From positions 7,146 to 71,145 of the forward strand of contig CAYWXV010000017.1 in assembly GCA_964462535.1 (NCBI GenBank): a DNA stretch of 64,000 bases, written 5' to 3'. The notes under the pieces were generated by a model. It was not told the origin of the DNA. It searched no databases and saw only the letters and a list, made by a program, of their open reading frames with translations. The position numbers were made by a program, and so were the translations under genes. Below, in pieces: positions 1 to 9,013 of this stretch. This DNA comes from CAYWXV01 sp964462535 (GTDB lineage: Bacteria; Bacteroidota; Ignavibacteria; OLB7). Positions within the stretch are counted from its first letter, which is position 1; each line of letters starts with the position of its first letter.

Positions 1-316
1 AGAAGATCGAACTGTTGCGGGCGGCGCAATGTTCGCAATCAGGGTTGATTATGTCGAGCCGTTCCGATCTCATGCTTGTGGGGTTGGTTGCGAATCGTGG
101 CCGAAGAGGATGACGTGCGCCTGCGAATCGTAGAAACTAGAGATTGCCCCCACGGTACGCAAGCAATAGAGAGTGACAGGGATGACGCACGTCATGGTGC
201 AGGAAGTGGATGTTTCCAACTTGTCGGGAGAGTGAGAATGCCCCCACCTGCGGGATGCATCGTGTCGCCGATTGAAGTGGGTGGTGGTGGCGATTTGGAT
301 AACGATGGAGGTGATC
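1..316. other. Upstream region without a supported gene
   Basis: No reading frame here resembles a known protein. One frame is open from the window edge to a stop near 110 and could be the tail of a gene beginning outside the window, but its translation is not recognisable. The last ten bases are the ribosome binding site of the stress-protein gene that follows. Confidence 0.4.
307..316 (+). promoter_or_regulatory. Very strong ribosome binding site
   Basis: GGAGGTGATC lies directly before the ATG at 317. All ten bases match the usual complement of the 16S rRNA 3' end. It decides the start of the stress-protein gene at 317 over the upstream ATG at 305, which lies before the site. Most genes in this window have weak or no Shine-Dalgarno sequence, so this one stands out. 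Confidence 0.75.
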
Positions 317-1180
317 ATGAACAGGCCAATGAGAATCGTTGTCGCCTACGATCGCTCGCCTGCGGCCGATGAAGCGCTCGACACGCTCTTCCGGGCGGGA
401 TTGCCGCCTGACGCCGAAGCCCTCGTGCTCTCGGTTGCCGAACCCTGGCCCCTCCCGGTCGCTACAGACGGGGGGCTCCACTTCGCCGGCCCGCCTCTCA
501 CCGATCTCGAATCCGCCGAGGAGGCGGCCCGGTTCGCCGGTGATCGTCTGCGGAGAGACTTCCCCGGTTGGTCGATCACCACACGCGGGATGACCGGCTC
601 GATCTCGCGAGGTATCCTGCAAACATCAGAGGAGTGGGAAGCCGATCTGATCGTCGTGGGTTCGCGAGGCAGATCGCTCCCCGGGCGAAGTCAGTTCGGC
701 AGCATTTCACAGCAGGTCGCCACATCTGCACATTGTTCTGTACGGGTCGCCCGCGAACGAAACGTCAGCCGGAACGAACCCATTCGTATCCTCCTGGCTC
801 ATGACGGATCTTCTGATTCTGATCGAGCCTTCGACGTACTTCTCCACCGCAACTGGCCCCCGCATACCAAAGTCTGGATCGCGACGGCCATCGGTGTCAA
901 TGCCACAGTAGAGGATGATGAAGAAGAGCATGGACGGATGGCAACTCTGCACGACAACCTGATGACCCGCCTCCATGAAAAAGGGCTGTCCGGGTCTTCG
1001 ATCGTGGACGCCATGGATCCCCGTTACACGATCCTTGTCAACGCCCGCGAGCTCGATGTCGATTGTATCGTGATGGGTGCGCGAGGACTCACCCCCTTCG
1101 AACGGACTCTTCTTGGCTCCACCTCAGCCTCGGTGGCAGCCCGTGCCTCCTGCTCGGTGGAGATCGTCAGGAAGCGGTAA
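317..1180 (+). CDS. Universal stress protein with two tandem UspA domains
   Basis: This 287-residue protein consists of two UspA folds in tandem, each starting with a beta strand of the type RIVVAYD / RILLAHD. Each ends with the ATP-binding signature G-x2-G-x9-G-S: GSRG...GS in the first half and GARG...GS in the second. Both halves therefore look able to bind nucleotide. Usp proteins are cytoplasmic and linked to survival under starvation or respiratory stress; the ligand and partner cannot be read from sequence. The start at 317 is set by a near-perfect Shine-Dalgarno site. It is a single gene with no operon partner; the next plus-strand gene is 566 bases away. Confidence 0.9.
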   Translation: MNRPMRIVVAYDRSPAADEALDTLFRAGLPPDAEALVLSVAEPWPLPVATDGGLHFAGPPLTDLESAEEAARFAGDRLRRDFPGWSITTRGMTGSISRGILQTSEEWEADLIVVGSRGRSLPGRSQFGSISQQVATSAHCSVRVARERNVSRNEPIRILLAHDGSSDSDRAFDVLLHRNWPPHTKVWIATAIGVNATVEDDEEEHGRMATLHDNLMTRLHEKGLSGSSIVDAMDPRYTILVNARELDVDCIVMGARGLTPFERTLLGSTSASVAARASCSVEIVRKR

Positions 1181-1391
1181 ATCCACCCCCGAATCATACT
1201 TTTCCACATCTTATCCACAGGGCAAATCCACCCCCTCTTTTCGCCACCTGCAAATCTCCACCCCCTCCACCCGCATTGAAAAACAGCCGATATCAGCAAG
1301 ATTTTCACTCAACCCCCCTCCTAGACCCCCCTAAAGTGTATCGACCACAGGTTGGAGCGAGGGTCCGTGGCGTCGAGGGTCGGGGGTGGAT
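1181..1391. repeat. ATCCACCCCC repeats with two consensus DnaA boxes
   Basis: The element ATCCACCCCC occurs as direct copies at 1181-1190 and 1226-1235, with a one-base-longer copy at 1254-1265 and an inverted copy at 1382-1391. Between the first two lie TTTTCCACA (1200-1208) and TTATCCACA (1211-1219), which both match the DnaA-box consensus TTWTNCACA and are in the same orientation two bases apart. The segment is C-rich on the plus strand and has no gene. It could be a DnaA-binding regulatory or titration site, or the repeats may be chance low complexity. Confidence 0.5.
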
Positions 1392-1412
1392 CCGAATCCA
1401 CGGGTGGAAAAC

Positions 1413-1598
1413 TTATGTGTCGCCTCCACCCTGCAGCTTCTCCACCAGTCTAGTCAGCAGATCCCTCCTCTGCTTCAGCGAATCCTTGTAGTCGCTCCGG
1501 TCCGTGTCGACGATCTCCATCCGCAAATCCGAGAGGGCCGACTCGAGTATTTCAAGAAGGAGGCGAAGCTCCTCCGAAGTCAGTTCAACGTTCGACAT
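1413..1598 (-). CDS. Small conserved-looking helical protein
   Basis: A 61-residue protein beginning MSNVELTSEELRLLLEILES. It is almost entirely predicted helix with an amphipathic, charged pattern and ends in a Gly-rich tail. A GGAG motif eight bases before the ATG at 1598 supports this start over a longer frame beginning at 1631. I do not recognise a named family; similar short helical proteins are common in Bacteroidota and environmental genomes. It is transcribed opposite to its neighbours and stands alone. It is probably a real gene of unknown function. Confidence 0.65.
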   Translation of the reverse strand: MSNVELTSEELRLLLEILESALSDLRMEIVDTDRSDYKDSLKQRRDLLTRLVEKLQGGGDT

Positions 1599-1746
1599 GA
1601 TGAGACTCCAATGACGTTGTTCCAGCCACACCCACGCGTCAAGATATGACCCTTGTCATGGTTACGGTGCGGAGCATCCGATAGCTTTGTTGACCTCCAC
1701 ATTCACATTCGAACGATCGCAGTCCCACGTGTAACCGGAGTCAGTC

Positions 1747-4146
1747 ATGTCCACGGTTCCGTACGTCCTCGAGTTCAGCGCCATTTCGCTCGGCGATATT
1801 CCAGTGGTCGGTGGAAAGAATGCTTCCCTGGGTGAGATGTTCAACGCACTGACCCCCCTTGGCGTGAAGACGCTGGATGGCTTTGCAACGACGGTGGAGG
1901 CATGGAAGAGATACCTGGAGGAGAATGATCTTCGAGCGAAGCTGGAGGATATTCTTCGGGGTGTCGACATCAGCTCGGTCAGCGACCTGACGAAGGCGGG
2001 ATCGGCTGCCAGAGCATTGATTCTCGGGACGCCGCTGCCAGACGATCTGGTGATTGCCATCAACAAGGCGTATGGGGAGCTGGCTGAGCGAATCGGAAGG
2101 GAACCCGCAGTGGCTGTAAGGTCATCCGCCACGGCAGAGGACCTTCCGGGGGCATCGTTCGCCGGGCAGCAGGAGACCTACCTGAACGTCGCCCCGGGGG
2201 CGGAACTGCTCGACATGGTTCACCGCTGCTTTGCATCCCTCTACACCGATCGGGCGATCAGCTACCGGGCGGGGCATGGCTTCCGGCACGAGCAGGTCGC
2301 CATTTCGGTGGGAGTCCAGCCAATGGTCCGCTCTGATCTTGGAAGCGCCGGCGTGGTTTTCACGCTCGATCCGGAAACTGGGTTCCGAAACGTCGTGTCG
2401 ATATCGGGGTCGTGGGGATTGGGGGAGGCGGTGGTACAGGGCCTGGTAGTCCCAGACGAATGGATTGTCTTCAAAACAACGCTGAAACCGCCATTTCGGC
2501 CCATTGTCAGTCGGAAGAAGGGGGAGAAGAGCGTCCGGATCGTCTATGATGCCGACACCGGAACTCGGCAGGAGGAGACACTACGGAGCGACCGGGACCG
2601 GTTCTGTCTGACGGACGATCAGGTTCTTCAACTGGCCGAATGGGCCTGCGAAATCGAGCGCCACTACACAGAGCTGGCCGGTCACGAACATCCCATGGAT
2701 ATCGAATGGGGCCTTGACGGACAGACCGGAGAACTCTATGTCCTCCAGGCGCGGCCGGAAACGGTCCATTCGGGGTCGAGACCGGGAGCGATCGCCCGGC
2801 GGTACCGGATAACGGGGCAGCATGGCGCTCCCCTGGTGATTGGGCAGGCAGTCGGCGAAAAGGTGGCGGTGGGTCCCGCCCGTGTCGTCCGCGATCTGTC
2901 GGAACTCTCCACAATTCGGGAAGGGGAGGTGCTTGTGGCCGAGTTGACCGATCCCGATTGGGAACCGGTCATGCGAAAGGTAGCCGGTATCGTCACTGAT
3001 AAGGGTGGCCGAACGGCTCATGCCGCCATCGTCTCTCGCGAACTTGGTCTTCCGTGCGTTGTCGGCACTTCAGTCGGTACGGAAGCAATTCGCGACGGTC
3101 AGATTGTGACCGTGTCGTGCGCCGAAGGATCCGAGGGACGTGTCTACGATGGTCCCGTGACCTATTGGATCGACACGGTCGACCTCTCGACCCTACCTCA
3201 TCCCCGGACGAAGATGATGTTGATCACCGCCGATCCGTCGCAGGCGTTCAGCCAGGCGGCTCTACCCAACGACGGAGTCGGTCTGGCGAGGATGGAGTTC
3301 ATCATTGCACGACATATCGGAATTCATCCGATGGCCCTGGTGCGATATCCCGAGCTGAAAGACCCGAAGGCGATCGCCAGCATCGCGGAACGGATCGGCT
3401 CCGAACCTCCCCGGGAGTTCTTTGTGCGTCAGCTAGCGGAGGGAATCGCGAAAATCGCCGCAGCGTTTTATCCTAAACCCGTCATCGTCAGAACGAGTGA
3501 TTTCAAGACGAACGAGTATGCTCGATTACTGGGCGGGGCGGAATTTGAACCTGATGAAGAAAATCCAATGCTCGGATTTCGAGGCGCGTCCCGGTACTAC
3601 GATCCGAGATATTCTCCAGGTTTTGCATTGGAGTGCGAGGCTATTCTTCGCGTTCGGAAGGATATGGGATTATATAATCTGAAGGTGATGATTCCATTCT
3701 GCCGCACGGTCGAGGAAGGGAAGCGAGTTCTGGAGGAAATGGCTTCGAACGGATTGCGGCGCGGAGAGAATAAGCTCGAAGTGTGGGCGATGTGCGAGCT
3801 CCCTTCGAATGTCATGGAGGCCGAAGCCTTTCTGGAAATATTCGACGGATTCTCAATTGGATCCAACGACCTCACACAATTGGTTCTTGGAATCGATCGA
3901 GACTCGGGAGCGATAACGCACCTTTTTGACGAACGGAATCCGGCCGTGACCGGCATGATTTCGATGGCAATCGAAACGGCACGACGGATGGGGAAGCCGA
4001 TCGGTATCTGCGGGCAGGCGCCAAGCGATTATCCGGAGCTTGCAGCCTGGCTGGTGGAGCAAGGAATAACATCCATTTCGTTGAACCCGGACGCGGTTCT
4101 CAAGACATCGAAGTTCGTGGCGGAAGTCGAGGAAAAGGTGTTGTGA
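1747..4146 (+). CDS. ppsA: Phosphoenolpyruvate synthase
   Basis: This 799-residue enzyme converts pyruvate, ATP and water to phosphoenolpyruvate, AMP and phosphate, the entry step of gluconeogenesis from pyruvate. The order is N-terminal ATP-grasp domain (about 15-345, with GGKNASLGEM and AVRSSATAEDLPGASFAGQ), swivelling phosphohistidine domain (GGRTAHAAIVSRE, catalytic His425) and C-terminal PEP-binding barrel (GICGQAPSDYPE, catalytic Cys755). Length matches PEP synthase (about 790-800) rather than pyruvate phosphate dikinase (about 875). A GGAG site seven bases before the ATG supports the start. It appears monocistronic or weakly linked to the lectin gene 70 bases downstream. Confidence 0.96.
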   Translation: MSTVPYVLEFSAISLGDIPVVGGKNASLGEMFNALTPLGVKTLDGFATTVEAWKRYLEENDLRAKLEDILRGVDISSVSDLTKAGSAARALILGTPLPDDLVIAINKAYGELAERIGREPAVAVRSSATAEDLPGASFAGQQETYLNVAPGAELLDMVHRCFASLYTDRAISYRAGHGFRHEQVAISVGVQPMVRSDLGSAGVVFTLDPETGFRNVVSISGSWGLGEAVVQGLVVPDEWIVFKTTLKPPFRPIVSRKKGEKSVRIVYDADTGTRQEETLRSDRDRFCLTDDQVLQLAEWACEIERHYTELAGHEHPMDIEWGLDGQTGELYVLQARPETVHSGSRPGAIARRYRITGQHGAPLVIGQAVGEKVAVGPARVVRDLSELSTIREGEVLVAELTDPDWEPVMRKVAGIVTDKGGRTAHAAIVSRELGLPCVVGTSVGTEAIRDGQIVTVSCAEGSEGRVYDGPVTYWIDTVDLSTLPHPRTKMMLITADPSQAFSQAALPNDGVGLARMEFIIARHIGIHPMALVRYPELKDPKAIASIAERIGSEPPREFFVRQLAEGIAKIAAAFYPKPVIVRTSDFKTNEYARLLGGAEFEPDEENPMLGFRGASRYYDPRYSPGFALECEAILRVRKDMGLYNLKVMIPFCRTVEEGKRVLEEMASNGLRRGENKLEVWAMCELPSNVMEAEAFLEIFDGFSIGSNDLTQLVLGIDRDSGAITHLFDERNPAVTGMISMAIETARRMGKPIGICGQAPSDYPELAAWLVEQGITSISLNPDAVLKTSKFVAEVEEKVL

Positions 4147-4216
4147 TTGTCGCTCTGTTCCTCGTACTATTGATTCGAGAGAGCAGAGCAACCGATCACA
4201 CAATCAGGGGTGTACC

Positions 4217-4993
4217 ATGATTCTTCGCACGACCTTTCTTGCGGTCGGACTTCTCTGCGTCCTTGTATGGACCACCGCCCACGGGCAAATCCAGCATCCC
4301 CGTTTCGATTCCTTTGAAGGACTGCGTCCTGTCGGTGCCATCATACTGCATGACGGCGCTGCCGCCATGACGCATGGTGGACGCATGCAAACCGCCGCAC
4401 TCTGGACGGATGACATGCAGAATGTCGTGGCGGGGTTCAGCACAACCTTCACCTTCCGTGTCGGCACCGGACTTGTCGGGGGCATCACCAATCCCGATGG
4501 AACCGGAGGAGCCGACGGATTCGCCTTCGTGATCTACAACGGCCCGCAGGAGGCTGTTGGAGGAACCGGACATTGTCTGGGGTATGAGGGAATCACAAAC
4601 AGCATCGCGGTGGAGTTCGACACGTGGATGAACCCGGACTGCGGTGATCCCAACGGTAATCACATCAGCGTCAATACGCGGGGCCTCCTCTTCAACAGCT
4701 CCCGTCATGCCTACTCGCTCGGCATCTCAACAGACATTCCCAACCTTTCGGACGGTGCCGTCCACTCGGCCACCATCACCTATGCCCCCGGCACCCTCAC
4801 GGTCGCTGTCGACAACGCGCCCCCGTTGATCGTTCCAATCGATCTGAACGCAGCAATTACGCTGAATGACGGGAAGGCATGGGTCGGATTCACCGGCGCC
4901 ACCGGTGCTGCCTGGGAAGGGCATGATATCCTCTCCTGGTCATTTGACGACAACGCAGCGAGTACCGGCAGAGGACGGAGAGGGCTGCGCTGA
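4217..4993 (+). CDS. Secreted L-type (legume-like) lectin domain protein
   Basis: A 258-residue protein with a signal peptide (residues 1-23, ending TTAHG). The rest is one beta-sandwich lectin domain. The hallmark stretches are GGADGFAFVIYN, an acidic segment NSIAVEFDTW followed by DPNGNHISVN (metal- and sugar-binding loop), and AWVGFTGATGAAWEGHDILSW near the end. L-type lectins bind sugars; the ligand here is unknown. No sorting domain is present, so it is probably periplasmic or released through another route. Its TGA stop overlaps the start of the PAP2 phosphatase gene by one base, indicating cotranscription and translational coupling. Confidence 0.85.
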   Translation: MILRTTFLAVGLLCVLVWTTAHGQIQHPRFDSFEGLRPVGAIILHDGAAAMTHGGRMQTAALWTDDMQNVVAGFSTTFTFRVGTGLVGGITNPDGTGGADGFAFVIYNGPQEAVGGTGHCLGYEGITNSIAVEFDTWMNPDCGDPNGNHISVNTRGLLFNSSRHAYSLGISTDIPNLSDGAVHSATITYAPGTLTVAVDNAPPLIVPIDLNAAITLNDGKAWVGFTGATGAAWEGHDILSWSFDDNAASTGRGRRGLR

Positions 4994-5910
4994 TGATGGT
5001 CGCGGGTGAGCAACTGCGGAGGAGGGGACGTTTCCTCCTCCCCAACCCACTGCTACTCACCCTCGTCTTCTCCCTTGCGGTTGGTAACTCCACGGCACAG
5101 GTCGGGGGAGATTCGTCGTTCACGGCTCAACCCATTCCCGACTCCGTCTTCACCCCGCCCCCCCCTACCCGCTGGGATACATTTGTCGATGATCTTTCCA
5201 TTATCGGTCGGGACGGTCTCCAATATTTGACCGCCCCGTCCCGATGGTCTGCAACAGACTGGGGGATGGCCGGAGGGGTGATTATTGGAACAGCAGGACT
5301 CTCCTTTGTCGATAGCGCAATTGCGATAGATGTGCAGCGGACCGAGTTCTCCCCTGCCGTGAACACCACGATGGATATCGGCTCGGAGTATGGAGAGCTC
5401 GTTTATGCTCAGCTACTCACCCTTGGGCTCTACGGTTCAGGTCTGGCTCTGGAGCATGAAGGAATCCGCGTCACCGGTCGCATGCTGACACAAGCGCTCC
5501 TCTATTCGGGCGCCATTACAATGGGACTGCGATATACACTGGGACGCGATCGCCCGTCTGGAACCACCGATCCACACCTGTTTCTCTTTTTTCAATCCTC
5601 GAACGATCATCAGTCATTTCCGTCAGGCCATACGACGGTTGCATTCGCCGTCTCCTCTGTTCTGGCGGATCGAATTAATTATCCGCCGGCAACTGTTTTC
5701 CTGTACGGAATGGCAACGCTGACGGCCGTCTCCCGGATTATCAAGAATCGCCATTGGACAAGTGATGTCTTCTTCGGCGCCGCGCTCGGCCTTGCGTCAG
5801 GACATTTTGTGATATCACGTCAACACGAGCGCGAGGATCCAGACAGAACAATGGAGGGGTTTTTTATTCGACCCTATCCTGTAGGACTGGAAATCACGAT
5901 GCGATGGTAG
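4993..5910 (+). CDS. PAP2-family membrane-associated phosphatase
   Basis: A 305-residue protein with an N-terminal hydrophobic export segment ending NSTAQ and the three PAP2 phosphatase motifs: R180-x6-R187-P188 (the usual K is R), FPSGH with His213, and S247-R248-x5-H254. These are the phosphate-binding and catalytic residues of the acid phosphatase/lipid phosphatase superfamily. Likely substrates are lipid or undecaprenyl pyrophosphates at the envelope, but other phosphoesters cannot be excluded. The start codon overlaps the lectin stop. Unlike the two PAP2 paralogues near 58-60 kb, all catalytic motifs are intact. Confidence 0.85.
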   Translation: MMVAGEQLRRRGRFLLPNPLLLTLVFSLAVGNSTAQVGGDSSFTAQPIPDSVFTPPPPTRWDTFVDDLSIIGRDGLQYLTAPSRWSATDWGMAGGVIIGTAGLSFVDSAIAIDVQRTEFSPAVNTTMDIGSEYGELVYAQLLTLGLYGSGLALEHEGIRVTGRMLTQALLYSGAITMGLRYTLGRDRPSGTTDPHLFLFFQSSNDHQSFPSGHTTVAFAVSSVLADRINYPPATVFLYGMATLTAVSRIIKNRHWTSDVFFGAALGLASGHFVISRQHEREDPDRTMEGFFIRPYPVGLEITMRW

Positions 5911-6394
5911 TGACCTGGCAGACGATTGAATAACTGTCAGGTCGTTAGGCTGTTCAAACTGCGGCAGATCAAGGCGCGCGACGAAAAGCGAATGAGGCGT
6001 ACAACAGGTGCGCGGAAGTGAGCGATAAGGAGCGCAACACAGCGATCGCGCACATTTCAACAGCCTCCCAGAACGATGATCAGAAGGACCACCCAGACCC
6101 GAACAGTCTAGTAGAGCGGACGACCGGAAACGCGAGTACCCCACCCAGGAATCCCCCCGCAGCAGACTCATTCACCAGGTGGCGTCGATAATCGGGCGAG
6201 CTGCGAAGCGACCTTTCAGCCACATCGACTACATCATGTACATCGTATTGAACGCTGACGGTCATGAGCAGATAGAGTAGGGAATAGAACGGCTATGGAC
6301 TTTCTTGAGTCTTTCGCCGAACTTCTCCCGATCTTCGTCGTAGGCCGCCCGTTTCGCGGGAACACCCGCCACGGCAATTCGTCTCTTATCCCGT
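5911..6394. other. Intergenic region, partly a dispersed repeat
   Basis: The first part (5921-6068) is a copy of a MITE-like repeat listed separately. The remaining 326 bases before the SpoIIE-type phosphatase hold no recognisable gene, RNA or clear terminator. Confidence 0.5.
5921..6068. repeat. MITE-like dispersed repeat, copy A
   Basis: About 148 bases with clear similarity to 48671-48802. Shared blocks include TTGAATAACT, GGCTGTTCAAA, GTGAGCGAT, GGAGCGCAAC and CAGCCTCC. The ends form imperfect inverted repeats (AGGCTGTTCAAA at 5947 and TTTCAACAGCCTCC ending at 6068). It encodes no protein. Short, non-coding and inverted-repeat bounded, it resembles a miniature transposable element or a large palindromic intergenic repeat. 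Confidence 0.75.
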
Positions 6395-9013
6395 ATGTCG
6401 ACAGCTCGACTTCCTGCACACCCGGAATCGCATCGCGGCATGTCGGAATCGCTTCTCCGAGCGATTTTCGCTGTTCTGGCGATTATTTCGCTGAATGCGA
6501 TTCTATCTACCGTCATCGCGCTGACGCAACTCAATGTTGTCAACTCGGATGATACGTTCTGGGGAATCATGGAACGAGGGGGGCGCCCAGCGCTTGTGGT
6601 GATCTCCGTGGTCGAGGGGGGTGTCGGCGAAAAGGCTGGGATACGGGTCGGCGACGAGGTTCTTGCCATTGACGGGCGAGAAGTTAATCCCGCATTGAAC
6701 GCAGCTCAGGACGTCCTGAACGCAGCCTCCGCCGATCACCCTGTCTCCTACGTCGTTGCCCGGGACGGGCGCATCGTGAATCTCACCATCTCGTTGGTAC
6801 GCCAGATACGGTTCGTCCAGTTCGTTGCCCCGGTCTTTGCCTTCCTCTGGTTGTTGATTGGGACGCTGGTCGTGCTGGCAAAGCCGCGCGGGCGTATCCA
6901 ACGACTCTTCTTCGCCACCAGCGCCCTGGTAGTCTTTGCGTTCACGCAACCCCTCTTCTTTTCGTCCAACGAAGGCTCACCTCTTGGAGTCGTGATCCGC
7001 CTTCTCTGGGGTCTGTTTGGTGTTCTGTTCTTCGTGGCCTGGGTCCGGTTTTGCACGGTCTTCCCCATCGACCAGAACATTTTCATTACGCGTGGCCGGA
7101 AACTGACCCTCTATTCGGCAGTGATCGCCTATGTGGGGCTGATCGTCGTAGTGACGGTCGCACAGATCTTTGTCCCTACGATCAGCCCGCAGCAGGTTCA
7201 GACGCTATTCGCCGGCGTCATGGCCTACTTCGCCCTCTTCCTGGCACTTGGGTACTTCGGCGCCGGAACGTTCTTTCTCTATCGAGGTTACCGTGACATG
7301 CCGGCGAACGCCGATCGGCGGCCGATGCGTGTCATTCTTGTTGGGACGGTGATGGCCGGTCTGGCCCTCCTCTACCTGATTGTCCTTCAGACGACCATCA
7401 AGCTGAAGACCCTCTCATACATCATCAACCCCCAGCTCCTCCTCCCCATCCTTCTGCTCATCGCACTTCCGATTTCGTTCGGCTACGCGATTTTCAAATA
7501 CCAGGTGATGGATTTCCGGCGTCTCATCCGGACGACCATCATCTATACGCTTACGATGGGGCTTGTGGCTGCCATCTACCTGGCTGTCGCCTATGGCGTC
7601 GGGCAGGCATTCGGCTCGCTCACCACCGAGGATGTTCGGGGACCTGTAGGAGTCATCGCGTTCGTCCTCTTCGTGATGTTCTTCGAGCCGATGAAGCGAC
7701 GTATTCAGACGTTGATCGAGAACAGGTTCTTCCCGCAGCGACGCGACTACTCCGCCAACCTCGCTTCGTTCACATCCGATCTGGCCGAGACGGTCGGGAC
7801 TCACGGCGTTGCCGAGCTGATTGCCCGTACACTTCGCTCCACGCTCAATCTTGAAGGCGTGGTCGTCATGCTGGAGGATCCGATCAACCACGAGATCCGC
7901 GTCGTCGCCCGCGATTGCTCGTTCGGGCTTGTCTACGTCAACGAGGAGGGTGTCGCGGCCCTCAGACGTCTCCTCCGACAACATCATTCCATGGTCTCTC
8001 TGGAAACTGTCGCCGAGCCGGACCTGGATACGCTTCAGAACTACTTCTCGTATGCCTCGGGTCTCTACGCCCAGGGAAATGTCGTCGGCGCAATTCTTCT
8101 CTCCCGTCCGGTCAACGACGAGCCGTTGAGCGGAAGCCAGACCCCCTTCATCAGCAGTATCGTATCGCAGGGAGCGTCGGCGCTGGAGGTTGCGCGGTTG
8201 TACGAACAGGAAATCGCGCGTCAGCGACTGCAGGAGGAATTGTCTACCGCGCGGAGAATCCAGGAAGGATTGCTGCCGACCGAGATGCCGACCGTTCCGG
8301 GTATTTCGATCAGTGCAATATCTCGGCCGGCGCAGGCCGTTGGGGGTGATTACTACGACGTCATCGCACTTGATGACGACCGATTCCTGATCATCATCGC
8401 CGATGTTTCCGGCAAAGGATTGCCCGCCAGTCTCTACATGGCGGAATTTCATGGTATGGTTCACGTCGTCAGTGGGATGGAGAAAACCCCGAAAGAAATG
8501 CTCTCCATTCTCAACGATCATTTATTCGAGGTGTTGAAGCGGGGAGCATTTGTGTCGGCCACGATGCTTCTGTTCGACACAAAGCGAAAGAGCATCACAT
8601 TCGCCCGCGCCGGACACACACCGATTCTCCGCGCAAACGGTTCCCAACTGGACGCCCTCGTTCCCGACGGCGTCGCCCTTGGACTCTGTGCCCGCCCCCT
8701 CTTCGATGACCTTCTTCAGGAATACACGGTCGAGTATGAGCCAGGGGAGACGTTTGTTCTCTATAGCGATGGTGTTTCCGAGGCAATGAATGGCGATCGG
8801 GAAGAATTTGGGGACGGCCGGCTGCACGACGTCATCGCATCGGCATCCGATCCGACCGTCGACGGCCTTCGAGACTCCATCATTTCACAGGTCGAGCGGT
8901 TCCGCGGCCAGGCCGATCAGAACGACGATATCACCGTTGTGGTAGTAAAGGTCGAGAGGTCATCGGAAGGGGCGCGTCCGGTCCGTACGATGGAAGGGAG
9001 ACTGGCCGAATAG
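6395..9013 (+). CDS. PDZ-membrane-SpoIIE-type PP2C phosphatase
   Basis: An 872-residue signalling protein. After an N-terminal membrane helix comes a PDZ-like domain (about 55-136, with VVEGGVGEKAGIRVGDEVLA), then about seven hydrophobic segments (roughly 140-415). A GAF-like region (about 470-600) and a short coiled coil (QRLQEELSTARRIQEGLLP) lead into a SpoIIE/PP2C catalytic domain with GGDYYDV, DVSGKG, LYSDGVSEA and NDDITVVVVK. Such phosphatases dephosphorylate anti-anti-sigma (STAS) proteins in partner-switching; no STAS or HPK-type kinase gene is nearby. An internal ATG at 6440 is an alternative start; neither has a convincing ribosome binding site. Confidence 0.88.
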   Translation: MSTARLPAHPESHRGMSESLLRAIFAVLAIISLNAILSTVIALTQLNVVNSDDTFWGIMERGGRPALVVISVVEGGVGEKAGIRVGDEVLAIDGREVNPALNAAQDVLNAASADHPVSYVVARDGRIVNLTISLVRQIRFVQFVAPVFAFLWLLIGTLVVLAKPRGRIQRLFFATSALVVFAFTQPLFFSSNEGSPLGVVIRLLWGLFGVLFFVAWVRFCTVFPIDQNIFITRGRKLTLYSAVIAYVGLIVVVTVAQIFVPTISPQQVQTLFAGVMAYFALFLALGYFGAGTFFLYRGYRDMPANADRRPMRVILVGTVMAGLALLYLIVLQTTIKLKTLSYIINPQLLLPILLLIALPISFGYAIFKYQVMDFRRLIRTTIIYTLTMGLVAAIYLAVAYGVGQAFGSLTTEDVRGPVGVIAFVLFVMFFEPMKRRIQTLIENRFFPQRRDYSANLASFTSDLAETVGTHGVAELIARTLRSTLNLEGVVVMLEDPINHEIRVVARDCSFGLVYVNEEGVAALRRLLRQHHSMVSLETVAEPDLDTLQNYFSYASGLYAQGNVVGAILLSRPVNDEPLSGSQTPFISSIVSQGASALEVARLYEQEIARQRLQEELSTARRIQEGLLPTEMPTVPGISISAISRPAQAVGGDYYDVIALDDDRFLIIIADVSGKGLPASLYMAEFHGMVHVVSGMEKTPKEMLSILNDHLFEVLKRGAFVSATMLLFDTKRKSITFARAGHTPILRANGSQLDALVPDGVALGLCARPLFDDLLQEYTVEYEPGETFVLYSDGVSEAMNGDREEFGDGRLHDVIASASDPTVDGLRDSIISQVERFRGQADQNDDITVVVVKVERSSEGARPVRTMEGRLAE

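Noticed and set aside
7415..8521. A 368-residue minus-strand frame
   Set aside because: It lies wholly inside the SpoIIE-type phosphatase gene, whose sense frame has clear motifs; the antisense product resembles nothing.
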